Source: Verrucomicrobiia bacterium
Lineage (GTDB): Bacteria > Verrucomicrobiota > Verrucomicrobiia > Verrucomicrobiales > DEV007
Assembly (NCBI GenBank): GCA_020439995.1
Contig: JAGROY010000001.1
Span: 1-36,005, forward strand
DNA length: 36,005 nt
Direction of reading: 5' to 3'
Below, piece after piece: positions 1-8,409 of this stretch (the first letter of the stretch is position 1; each line of letters starts with the position of its first letter). The notes beneath the pieces were generated by a model. That model was given only the letters and a program-made list of their open reading frames with translations, made no database searches and was not told the origin of the DNA. The position numbers and the translations under genes were made by a program.

Positions 1-1
1 G

Positions 2-349
2 AAACGCAAGAGCGGTAATCAATACGTGCACCACGAAACAAAGGAGTATCGCGAACACGTCCACCGAAAGATGCGCGCCTATCACATCTTCGTTCAGTGC
101 GGTGCCATTGCTCAGGGGATGCTCAACTATCTCGCGATGACCCAAAAGGAGCAAGTGTGGAAGCACTTCGGTTCCTGGATCCGAACGATTCGACCAGACG
201 TGCTTCCTTCAGAAGCAATCGTCTCCGATGCCCTTAAAAACACGTTCCCTGAATTTCTCCACCAGCACTCCGGTGCCTCAAGATGGTCAAAATTCCTGCT
301 CTCCAGAATTGATTCAAATCGCTCGGAAGGCACGTGCCTCGCTTCATGA
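2..349 (+). CDS. Transposase, C-terminal fragment (5' end outside window)
   Basis: The reading frame is open from the first bases of the window and ends with TGA at 347-349, so the gene starts upstream of this window; a GTG at 26 is not a convincing start. The visible 115 or so residues contain HIFVQCGAIAQGMLNYLA followed by a VWKHFGSWIRTIRP segment and a PSEAIVSDALK segment. From memory this pattern resembles the C-terminal end of DDE-type (IS4-like) transposases common in Verrucomicrobiota and Planctomycetes. The catalytic DDE residues would lie upstream and cannot be seen, so activity and the exact IS family cannot be judged. It would mark an insertion-sequence end at the left border. Confidence 0.55.
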   Translation, partial: KRKSGNQYVHHETKEYREHVHRKMRAYHIFVQCGAIAQGMLNYLAMTQKEQVWKHFGSWIRTIRPDVLPSEAIVSDALKNTFPEFLHQHSGASRWSKFLLSRIDSNRSEGTCLAS

Positions 350-478
350 TTCCTGACGGACGAATTTACCTCTCTCAAGATATGTATATTCGCCGGATTA
401 ATAATGTGGATCTATTTCCCTTTCGAGATTACATCGCAGCACAGGAAGACAGACACAGACGACCGATCCCTCGAAACA

Positions 479-509
479 GAAAGCCCGGTGGGTTAACCAC
501 CGGGCTTTC
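479..509. terminator. Bidirectional hairpin terminator
   Basis: A perfect 13-bp inverted repeat (479-491 with 497-509, core AAGCCCGGTGG) encloses a 5-nt loop. It sits 55 bases past the stop of the minus-strand metalloprotease. On the plus strand it is followed by CTTTT, and on the minus strand by TGTTT, so it can stop transcription both ways. The rest of 350-564 shows no gene. Confidence 0.8.
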
Positions 510-564
510 TTTTGCCCATACTGCAACTATCTCTGCAGCGGAAGTAGGAGCCTGCGAAAGCTGC

Positions 565-3387
565 TTACTTCTGAATGACGTAATCCGCGTTGAGTGCTTT
601 CTCGATCCGCTTGGCGGTTTCCCGCAGATGTGAGCGGGAATACGAGTCGAGCCCGCCTTTGGCCAGCACTGGCTCGATCGCTGATTTGATCGAGGTGAGT
701 TGATCGGTCGCAAGATCGGAAATCGGGCGGAATGCTGGATACATGGATGCGACTTCCGGCTCAGTCAGATCGATGAGACGATCGACATGCTCGCGCTGAA
801 GGTTGCGCTGAAGGCTTGAGAAGAACGGCTTCCGCGCGGTGTGGATGGTGTCGTCCTTCTTTTCGAGTCCGGCCCAGATAGTGGAATGAATCGTCTCCAG
901 CACTTCTGGCAGTGTGAGTGCATCCTGATCAGACGGCACACGGAACTCGTTATCGTAAACGTAGCCGAGCACGGTCGGGTTCAAAAGCGCAGTCAACGCC
1001 GAGGCCTGGATACCCAGGATACGGTCGTGCACTGGCCAGCCCGGATCAGCAAATGCGCTGTCCATATCATCCCACCACTTGTCGACGGTCAGATATTGAA
1101 TCATCTCAGGAGTCAGACCGAACGCCTCATCACGGAAAGCGTTGTCCACGACGAACTTGAGCGCCGCGCGCTGCTTCTCGGCAGGAACCACTTCCACTGG
1201 AGCACGACCGTTCGGGTCGCCCTTGAAATCACGGTAGACGTAGGTGCCGCCGATCCAGTTGGCCATCATCGAAAGCGCGTTCAACTGAGTTCTAAGGGTC
1301 AGCTCATACCCCCGCCGTGCCTTTGACCAGCTATCGCCATTCTTGACGAATTTCTCGATCAAGTTTGCACGATGCTCGCGCGCCAGCTCGATCTGGTTGT
1401 TGGCGTATGCCAGCGGATCTTTGCCAAAGTCGTAGCGGCGAGCGAGTGGATCCGGCCCCCAGGTGTCCTCATCGGTAGCGTATTGCAACTCCGGCTCAGC
1501 GACACGGCTGAGGATCGGCTTCAAATCGCTCTCAAAGGAATAGCCGTACTCGATGGCCCACATGTCGTAGGGGCCGAGATCGATCATGCCGTAGTCTCCT
1601 TTCGCCGCATCCTTCACAGCAACGATGTTGATCGGAATGTAATCCATGACGCTACCAGCGAACGGCTTCTTGCCCTTCACGGCATCGCTGTTGATCTCCT
1701 CGTAGGTGTAGATGCTCGAGCCCTTGAAGTTGTGACGCAGTCCAAGCGTGTGCCCGACTTCATGCGCAACGAGATCAATCAGCAACGGCCCGATGAATGA
1801 CTCAGGGATGCCGTCGACCATTTGCTCTTTGTCCTTCTCGTCTTTCTTCTCTTCGTCTTTCTTCTCACCGTCTTTGCCCTCATCGCCTTCAGTAGCATCA
1901 TTTGCGGTGGCGATGTCGAGTGCCATCTGCATCATGGCGATGCCGTGGCTTTTACAATTCGCAGCCATGCACAGTCCGTTCACCTGACTGAAGCGCCCCA
2001 TGAGGCCATCGTATTCCTGATCACCAATGACGCTGGTGTCGACCGATGCGACGGCATGGCCGCCCAGTGCGGGAATCGGCGATGTCATGGATTGTTCAAA
2101 GACTTCCTGGCGACGTGACGGGGGAGCGAGGCGCACGCGTGGATCCCACTCGGGGTTCTTGTGCAGCCAGGCGAGCGTCTGTGGCGCGTAGCCTTCGATC
2201 GCCACTTCCGGCATCACCTCATTGTACTGCTGCCACCAGTGGCGGATCCAGCCGTCGGTAAGAATGATGTCTGCATCGAGAATTTGACCGGTCTCGGGGT
2301 GCACTCGGCTGGGCCCGATCGCGGTGCCCACGCCATTGCTGAGCCAGCGGACAAAATTGTAGTTCACGTCCTCTGGATCTTTCTCCATGTGGGCACCGGA
2401 CTCGGCATCCTGAAAATAGACTTCGATCGCTCCGACGATGCCGACATTTTCAAACGCCTTGTTCCAGAGCTGGATCCCGTCCTTCACCCAGCGCCGATAG
2501 CGGATGGGAGTGGTGTGCTCCACGTAGAATTTGATCGGATTCTTAGGTGGGCTGACCTTCAACTTCGGATCTGCTTTTTCCAGATTCCAGCGGTTGATAA
2601 AACGGGTAACGCCTTTGCCATCTTCAAACTTCCCGAAGTCGGAATAGTGAGTGGTGAAATAACCGATGCGCGGATCTGCGTTGCGGGGCTTGTAACCGCT
2701 CTTTTCGGCTTCAGGGATCCGGCTGATCGAGTAGTGAAACTCGCGCAACTGCCCGTTGCCAGTGGGAGCCTCGATCCCTATCTCAACGTTGTCCTGAAAA
2801 ACCTTCGCTGTCTTCACTTCGAACATGCCACGATTAATTCCCGAAGCACTGCTGCCAAAGAATCCCGGCGCTCCATTCACAAGGAACGCGTCCAGATCGA
2901 TCACTGGCCCGCCTTTGGGAACCCAAGTGACGATCGGCACCTCCAGCAGAACCCGGTCTGTGAACAAGCGCTTGATCGACGACTTCGATTCCTTGTCGCC
3001 CGTCGAACGGATCTCAAGGTTGGGCTCGACGAGTGCCAGTTTGTTTTTTCCGTATTGCTTCCAATACACGTACTTCTCGCCAGACTGGAGACCAGCGTAA
3101 GCCTCTCCACTGGCGACGGTCATGGCGATGAATTGCTTCGCTGTACGGAAGTCCTTGGGCAGTTCCGCCAGCAGTTGATCACTTCCCTTCTTCCAGACAT
3201 TGTAAAACGTCTGGCCACTTTCACTCTTCGAAGAGAGCTGCGAGTACCCCTCAATCACTTTCGCCAGGGGCGGGTAATCTGGCTCGGCCGACGGCTTCGG
3301 CGGACCGCCAGGAGAATCCTGTCCTGATGCCGCGCCAGCAGCTGTCAGGCAGAACAGAGTCATTAAAGATTTTTTTCGCAGGCTCAT
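565..3387 (-). CDS. Secreted zinc-dependent metalloprotease (metzincin-like, DUF5117/DUF4953 type)
   Basis: The 940-residue protein begins with a signal peptide (residues 1-23, ending AASGQ), so it is exported to the periplasm or outside. The zinc site is plain: H542-E-V-G-H546-TLGLR-H552 matches HExxHxxGxxH of metzincins, and SVMDY about 40 residues later is a good Met-turn. Length and the conserved segments before the zinc site (for example FYVEHTTPIRYRRWVKDG and ADIILTDGW) fit the large family of bacterial zinc-dependent metalloproteases with DUF5117/DUF5118-like N-terminal regions. Just before the active helix there is a low-complexity Glu/Lys/Asp insertion (about residues 500-525), which probably forms an exposed loop. 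The gene is monocistronic, divergent from the gene at 3603, and followed by the hairpin at 479-509. The ATG at 3387 has an AT-rich leader and no clear ribosome binding site. Substrate is unknown. Confidence 0.88.
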   Translation of the reverse strand: MSLRKKSLMTLFCLTAAGAASGQDSPGGPPKPSAEPDYPPLAKVIEGYSQLSSKSESGQTFYNVWKKGSDQLLAELPKDFRTAKQFIAMTVASGEAYAGLQSGEKYVYWKQYGKNKLALVEPNLEIRSTGDKESKSSIKRLFTDRVLLEVPIVTWVPKGGPVIDLDAFLVNGAPGFFGSSASGINRGMFEVKTAKVFQDNVEIGIEAPTGNGQLREFHYSISRIPEAEKSGYKPRNADPRIGYFTTHYSDFGKFEDGKGVTRFINRWNLEKADPKLKVSPPKNPIKFYVEHTTPIRYRRWVKDGIQLWNKAFENVGIVGAIEVYFQDAESGAHMEKDPEDVNYNFVRWLSNGVGTAIGPSRVHPETGQILDADIILTDGWIRHWWQQYNEVMPEVAIEGYAPQTLAWLHKNPEWDPRVRLAPPSRRQEVFEQSMTSPIPALGGHAVASVDTSVIGDQEYDGLMGRFSQVNGLCMAANCKSHGIAMMQMALDIATANDATEGDEGKDGEKKDEEKKDEKDKEQMVDGIPESFIGPLLIDLVAHEVGHTLGLRHNFKGSSIYTYEEINSDAVKGKKPFAGSVMDYIPINIVAVKDAAKGDYGMIDLGPYDMWAIEYGYSFESDLKPILSRVAEPELQYATDEDTWGPDPLARRYDFGKDPLAYANNQIELAREHRANLIEKFVKNGDSWSKARRGYELTLRTQLNALSMMANWIGGTYVYRDFKGDPNGRAPVEVVPAEKQRAALKFVVDNAFRDEAFGLTPEMIQYLTVDKWWDDMDSAFADPGWPVHDRILGIQASALTALLNPTVLGYVYDNEFRVPSDQDALTLPEVLETIHSTIWAGLEKKDDTIHTARKPFFSSLQRNLQREHVDRLIDLTEPEVASMYPAFRPISDLATDQLTSIKSAIEPVLAKGGLDSYSRSHLRETAKRIEKALNADYVIQK

Positions 3388-3602
3388 ATATTTCGCATCG
3401 GTTAACTATTAAGTTTTGCTGTATTTTTAATAAAAAACATAATTACTATCGCTTAATTGGGCCTGTTTGCAAGCCCTCGCGTTGCAGAATACGCGTCGCG
3501 GACACAGTGCGATAGCGATCTGATGAAATTTGGAGTTGCGAAAACCTCCATTTTTAGCACAGAAAGTAAGTTGGACTAATCACCAACCAAATAACCACCC
3601 AC

Positions 3603-4145
3603 ATGAAGAAACTTCTTACACTCGCATGCTCACTCATCGCACTGGCAGCTCCCGTCGTATCCCACGCTGATACCGAAGGCATTAGCTACGACTACGTCCA
3701 GGCAAACTGGGCATTCAGCTCCTTCGATCTCGACGGATTCGACGAATCGAATGGTGCCCAACTCGGCCTGTCTGTCTCGATCGCAGACAACGCTTACATT
3801 TCTCTCTTCGGCACCATTCAGGACGATACCTCGAATGCTGGATTCGGCATTGGCCTTCATCATGAACTGGTGGAGTCGGTCGACCTGACCACTGAAGTGG
3901 GCGGATTCTATCAAGACATCGTCGAAGACTTCGGCGCCTACACCGAACTCGGCGCGCGCTGGTACAGCTGCAAATGGTTCGAGCTGGGTGCCTCCGTTGG
4001 ACTCGACTACATCGACAGCGAAGCCAACTTCTACGGTCGCGTGACAGCACTGGTACCAGTTTACAAGGGGTTGTCCTTTGTCGCCACCACCAAGCTTGAG
4101 GAAGAAGGTCAGACCTACGGAGCCGGTTTCCGTTTCAACTTCTAG
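3603..4145 (+). CDS. Small outer-membrane beta-barrel-like protein
   Basis: This encodes 180 residues with a clear signal peptide (residues 1-22, MKKLLTLACSL start, VSHAD cleavage region). The rest is rich in alternating hydrophobic and polar residues typical of amphipathic beta strands, with several Gly/aromatic pairs, and it ends in FRFNF. A terminal Phe is the usual mark of outer-membrane barrels recognised by the BAM machinery. Repeated strand-like segments such as AQLGLSVSIADNAYISLF and GASVGLDYI support an 8-strand barrel, but no named family is recognised. It stands alone: divergent from the metalloprotease, with its own terminator at 4189-4216. No Shine-Dalgarno is visible before the ATG; the leader is ACC-rich. 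Confidence 0.75.
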   Translation: MKKLLTLACSLIALAAPVVSHADTEGISYDYVQANWAFSSFDLDGFDESNGAQLGLSVSIADNAYISLFGTIQDDTSNAGFGIGLHHELVESVDLTTEVGGFYQDIVEDFGAYTELGARWYSCKWFELGASVGLDYIDSEANFYGRVTALVPVYKGLSFVATTKLEEEGQTYGAGFRFNF

Positions 4146-4188
4146 TAGCACACTCATACGCAATCCATTTTCGCTCAAACGAGCAGCC

Positions 4189-4216
4189 AAGCGGAGGTCC
4201 ACACGGGCCTCCGCTT
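4189..4216 (+). terminator. Rho-independent terminator of the beta-barrel gene
   Basis: A 12-bp stem (4189-4200 with 4205-4216, core AAGCGGAGG/CCTCCGCTT, one G-T pair) has a 4-nt loop and runs into TTTTTATCTTTT. It lies 43 bases after the stop codon of the gene at 3603-4145. Confidence 0.88.
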
Positions 4217-4290
4217 TTTTATCTTTTGCATTGCGCACCACTCGCTTCTGATGAACAACGAACAACCTTGAGGTTGGGTGGATTACCCTT

Positions 4291-5886
4291 TTGAAAAGAT
4301 CATCGGAAATATTGCGCCAGGCTTTGATCGACGCAGGCTGGACGGAGGAGAGCAATCTGGACGCCGCGCTGGAGTGTGCGCGCGACTATGAAGCACGCGG
4401 AGTCACCGACCCTGCCTATCTTTTCAAGCTGGTCGCACGCTCGGTTCCCAAGCCCGACACGGCGGTGCGACTCAACGAGACCCCCGTCCTGCTGGCCGAA
4501 GCAATCACCGCTGAGAACGCACTTGAGGAACAGAACATCGGTGCGGTGCGCCGCCAATTGCGGGATTTTCTTCGCATCCCCGTCGTCTCCGGTGCCTCCA
4601 TCATGCCGGATGCCTGTCCGGTGGGAAAGTCGACTGCGTCGGTCCCCGTCGGCGGAGTCCTGGCAGCCGAAAACGCAATTTTCCCGTCCGCGCACAGTGC
4701 GGACATTTGCTGCTCGATGTTCGCCACCTTCTTCCGCAGCGATGCCGACAGTGCCGCGCTGCTCGATGCGATTGTCGCGTCCACCCGGTTCGGACGCGGC
4801 GGTCGCGATCCCGCTGACCGCGTTCACCACCCAGTTATCGACGAAGCCGTGTGGACGAACCCTTTCCTAAGCGGCCTGCAGGACAAGGCACGCATGCACA
4901 TGGCCGATCAGGGCGACGGCAATCACTTTGCTTATCTTGGAACCACACAGTGGAGCAAGGCACAGTTAGAAAAACTGACCACGGTAGGCTACCGCGACCT
5001 CGCCGAGCGGATTTCCACAACGCCAGCGAATGCTGATGGCACGCGCACAGTGAAGGCGCTCGTCACTCACCATGGATCACGCGGCCTGGGCTCGGCGCTC
5101 TACACACGCGGGGCGAATGCAGCAGCGAAACACTTGGCAAGAATCGGTAAAGACATTCCTGAAGAGCTGGCGTGGCTCGACTACGACACGCCCGCTGGAC
5201 AGCACTACTGGCATGCGCTGCAATACGTTTCACGCTGGACGCGGGCAAATCACCAGGCCATCCACGATCGCTTCCTTCAGCGCATCGATTCCGCAGCGAT
5301 CGCAGGGTTCGGTAACGAGCACAACTTCGTGTGGAAGCGCGGCAACACCTTCATGCATGGAAAAGGCGCGACGCCAGCCTGGAAAGACGAAAATGGTCGA
5401 CCACTGCTGGGATTGATCCCCATGAACATGGCGAGCCCAATTCTGGTAGTGTTAGGTAAAGACAACCCAGACTATCACTCGTTCGCGCCGCATGGAGCAG
5501 GCCGCAACCAATCCCGGCGCGGGCTCCTGCGCCAGTTTAAAGTCAAAGGCGGTGGCATCGACAAGCAACGTATCGCACAGCTGATCGCAAGCCACACACG
5601 GGACATCGACGTGCGCTGGTTCGGCGGAAAGCCCGACTTCACGGAAACGCCATCCGCCTACAAGGACGCAGCCCGCGTCCGCGCGCAGATCGAGCATTTC
5701 AACCTTGCGGACATCGTCGCCGAAATTCAGCCACTCGGCTGTGTTATGGCTGGCGAAAGCAACCGCCGCGACGAGGAAGAAGAACTCACCCCAAAACAGA
5801 AGCGCCAGATCAAGCACCGCGCCGACCGCAGAAAACTCCGCCAGCGCCTCCATCACACCGACGAGTGGCCAGACGAATCGGAATAA
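4291..5886 (+). CDS. rtcB: RtcB-family RNA ligase
   Basis: RtcB joins RNA 2',3'-cyclic phosphate (or 3'-phosphate) ends to 5'-OH ends using GTP and Mn2+, in tRNA or rRNA repair or splicing. Family signatures occur in order: SADICCSM with likely metal ligands D138 and C141, QGDGNHF at 207-213, the HHGSRGLGS block at H260/H261, GNEHNF at 341-346, and PHGAGR with H401 in the position of the guanylylated histidine. At 531 residues it is longer than typical RtcB (about 400-480), with an extra N-terminal region of roughly 90 residues and a charged C-terminal tail rich in Glu and Lys/Arg. The start is TTG at 4291; an in-frame stop lies at 4252 and no ATG intervenes. No archease gene or RNA target is adjacent. 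The extra N-terminus could be a separate helical domain. Confidence 0.88.
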   Translation: MKRSSEILRQALIDAGWTEESNLDAALECARDYEARGVTDPAYLFKLVARSVPKPDTAVRLNETPVLLAEAITAENALEEQNIGAVRRQLRDFLRIPVVSGASIMPDACPVGKSTASVPVGGVLAAENAIFPSAHSADICCSMFATFFRSDADSAALLDAIVASTRFGRGGRDPADRVHHPVIDEAVWTNPFLSGLQDKARMHMADQGDGNHFAYLGTTQWSKAQLEKLTTVGYRDLAERISTTPANADGTRTVKALVTHHGSRGLGSALYTRGANAAAKHLARIGKDIPEELAWLDYDTPAGQHYWHALQYVSRWTRANHQAIHDRFLQRIDSAAIAGFGNEHNFVWKRGNTFMHGKGATPAWKDENGRPLLGLIPMNMASPILVVLGKDNPDYHSFAPHGAGRNQSRRGLLRQFKVKGGGIDKQRIAQLIASHTRDIDVRWFGGKPDFTETPSAYKDAARVRAQIEHFNLADIVAEIQPLGCVMAGESNRRDEEEELTPKQKRQIKHRADRRKLRQRLHHTDEWPDESE

Positions 5887-6092
5887 GGAAGCAATTCTCA
5901 ACCCAACTGATCGCTTATCGTCGATCTGGTTTGTCGCAATGGCAGGATGTACAGTTGCCCCTACCGTTCATTGATCCTCACTTTGATTAAGGAAGGGGCA
6001 AAGAAGCTTACTACAACTTCCTCCAGGCGATAACCGATGTTGGCTTGTGAAAGTCGCCCCGGTCAGCAATACTGTACCACATCACACCTGCC

Positions 6093-8396
6093 TTGAATCT
6101 CCGACTACAGCTAATCTCGATTCTGCTCGCTGGGGCGGCTCCTTTTTTACCGGCTTTTGCGGAGGAAAGTGCCCACCAGAATTCAGCGTGCTCTGCCAGT
6201 GATGATGATTTTTTCAGCCGGGAAGTCTGGGGCAAAGTAGCTAACCGGGCGTGCTTGAAATGTCATCAGGCAGGAGGCGATGCAGAAGATAGCGACTTCA
6301 TCTTGCGCGATCCTGCGCGCGATGTGGAGCTTGGCGATGTGCTTGCGCACAACCGGGCTGCGTTTACCAGAATGGCGATGGTTCAGGAGGGGGATGTCGA
6401 GGGGCAGCCGTATCGCATGCTCTCAAAGGTCATCGGCGGACTCGACCATGGCGGTGAAGACGTAGTCAATCCTGGGTCGATGCGCTATCGGATTCTCGAG
6501 GAATTCGTCAGTCGTGTGAACGGCCATTCTCTGGCTGCGCCCGGCCCTGGCAGGCAGGCTTTGCCGTTCTTTCAGGGGGTCGAAATGATGGATGACGGCA
6601 AGCTGTTGCGACGTCTAACATTGTCACTTGCCGCCCGTCTCCCTAAGGCGGAGGAACGTGAATCTGTAGCCACGCATGGGCTCGGTGCGATGCCGTCCAT
6701 CCTTGATGCTCTGATGAGCGAGGAGGCCTTCTACGAACGGCTTGCCGAGGGATTCAATGATATCTTCCTGACGCCCGGCATTGATGACGTCGCCGAAAAC
6801 GTGCTGTCCTACGAACACTTTGAGAAAACCCGGCACTGGTATCAGAACTGGGATTTTGCCGACATCACTGACGAGAAGGAACGCGAGCGCGCGGGCTGGA
6901 AGCTGGCCGCTGACTACCGGGACTCGATGCAGCGCGAACCCATGGAACTGGTGAAGCACATCGTCCGCAATAACAGGCCATTTACCGAGCTCATCACGGC
7001 TGACTACATCATGGTCAGCCCCTACACGGCGCGCGGCTATGGCATCTTTGACGAAGTTCACATGCGATTCAAAGATCCTGAAAACCGTCTCGAATACATT
7101 CCTGTCCGGCTCAAAGCGCTCACTGGACGCAGTGAGAAGACCAATCAGGACTCGGCTACCGGTTACTATCCTCACGCGGGAATTCTCAGCACATTCCAAT
7201 ACTTGAAGCGCTACCCTACCACTGAGACCAATCGCAACCGGCTGCGCGTTCGCATGTACTTTCAGCAGTTCCTTGGCATCGATATCATGCAGCTTGCACC
7301 GCGCGTGAATGATGCGGCCGCGATCACTGCAAAGTACGAGATCCCGACGATGCAGGCTGCCGATTGTGTCGTCTGTCACAAGATCATTGATCCTGTGGCG
7401 GGGGTCTTTCAGGATTACTACGCGCTCGATGGCAATGGTGTTTATAAGAAGCGTGACGAGGGTTGGTTTCAGGACATGTTCCCGCCGGGGCATGAGGGTG
7501 AGTACCTGCCGGAAAGCGAACGCTGGCGCGGCCTGCAATGGCTCGGCGAACGCACGGCTAGCGACCCGCGATTCGCAGTCGCGATGGTGGAGCACGTTTG
7601 GTATATCCTGACCGGGCGCAAAGCACTGCTGCCCCCCAGGGATATCGAGGACCCGCTTTTTGACTTCAGGCAGCGTGCCTATTATGAACAGCGCAGCGAA
7701 TTTGCCGCCATCGCACAACGCTTCACTGCGGCGAATTTCAATTTGAAGGTAGCTTTTCGAGAACTCTCCCTGTCCAAATTCTACCGTGCGGATGGCCTGA
7801 CAATGGCACAAATCGGCTCGGCACGCACCGCGGAACTCAGTGATTTAGGACTCGTACGGCTCCTGACTCCAGAGCAACTCGAGCGCAAGATCGCCGCCAT
7901 CTTTGGCAAGCCATGGGGGCGACTGGAGGAGCAATTCAAGATTCTCTACGGCGGCATCGATACCAAAGAAGTCACTGAACGGATCGCGGATCCGAGCGGA
8001 GCCATGGGTGCCATCCAGCGGTTGATGGCAAACGAGGTGGCGTGTAAAAATGTTATTGCGGATTTCCTCTTGGACCCAGAGCAGCGCCGACTTTTTCCGG
8101 AGATCGAACTGGAAGTGGTGCCTGGCAAAGACACAGAAAGTGTGATTCGCGCTGCCATCAAGTACTTACATCAGCACATTCTCGGCAGCACTGACCCAGC
8201 TGAAATCGATCGCAGCTACACACTTTTCACTGACATTATCGCCGATGCCCGAAAGCAGGGAGATATTGATAAGCTCGAAATTTACCACTGCCGTGCTGAG
8301 CCTGAAACCAGGATCGATGACCCCGATTACACGCTGCGCTCCTGGCGGGCATTGGTCACTTACTTGCTGCGGCAACAGGAATTCCTCTATGAATAA
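6093..8396 (+). CDS. Secreted DUF1588/DUF1592-like protein with two c-type heme motifs
   Basis: The 767-residue product has a signal peptide (residues 1-23) and two covalent heme motifs: C54-L-K-C57-H58 just after the signal, and C425-V-V-C428-H429 in a segment reading VVCHKIIDPVAGVFQDY, which resembles the CxxCHxxIDPxGF block of DUF1588. A PFTELITADYIMVSPYTARGYG segment matches the PFTELLTADY element seen in DUF1592/DUF1549 proteins of Planctomycetes and Verrucomicrobiota. These are usually paired with a Tat-exported DUF1501 or DUF1552 protein, exactly as here: the next gene starts 13 bases after the stop. The family's biochemical role is not established; electron transfer or polysaccharide breakdown has been suggested. 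The start is TTG at 6093, with an in-frame stop at 6048 and only a CTG (6072) in between; no ribosome binding site is visible. Confidence 0.78.
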   Translation: MNLRLQLISILLAGAAPFLPAFAEESAHQNSACSASDDDFFSREVWGKVANRACLKCHQAGGDAEDSDFILRDPARDVELGDVLAHNRAAFTRMAMVQEGDVEGQPYRMLSKVIGGLDHGGEDVVNPGSMRYRILEEFVSRVNGHSLAAPGPGRQALPFFQGVEMMDDGKLLRRLTLSLAARLPKAEERESVATHGLGAMPSILDALMSEEAFYERLAEGFNDIFLTPGIDDVAENVLSYEHFEKTRHWYQNWDFADITDEKERERAGWKLAADYRDSMQREPMELVKHIVRNNRPFTELITADYIMVSPYTARGYGIFDEVHMRFKDPENRLEYIPVRLKALTGRSEKTNQDSATGYYPHAGILSTFQYLKRYPTTETNRNRLRVRMYFQQFLGIDIMQLAPRVNDAAAITAKYEIPTMQAADCVVCHKIIDPVAGVFQDYYALDGNGVYKKRDEGWFQDMFPPGHEGEYLPESERWRGLQWLGERTASDPRFAVAMVEHVWYILTGRKALLPPRDIEDPLFDFRQRAYYEQRSEFAAIAQRFTAANFNLKVAFRELSLSKFYRADGLTMAQIGSARTAELSDLGLVRLLTPEQLERKIAAIFGKPWGRLEEQFKILYGGIDTKEVTERIADPSGAMGAIQRLMANEVACKNVIADFLLDPEQRRLFPEIELEVVPGKDTESVIRAAIKYLHQHILGSTDPAEIDRSYTLFTDIIADARKQGDIDKLEIYHCRAEPETRIDDPDYTLRSWRALVTYLLRQQEFLYE

Positions 8397-8409
8397 ATAA
8401 TGCCACTCC

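Noticed and set aside
2161..3327. 388-residue plus-strand open frame opposite the metalloprotease
   Set aside because: It lies entirely antisense to a gene with clear zinc motifs and a signal peptide, and has no domain-like pattern itself.
5955..6001. 8-bp inverted repeat (TTGCCCCT/AGGGGCAA) after the RtcB gene
   Set aside because: The 31-base loop is long and no T tract follows, so a terminator call is not supported.
6624..7811. 395-residue minus-strand open frame
   Set aside because: It is antisense to the heme protein gene, which carries two CxxCH motifs and a signal peptide; the antisense protein shows no family pattern.
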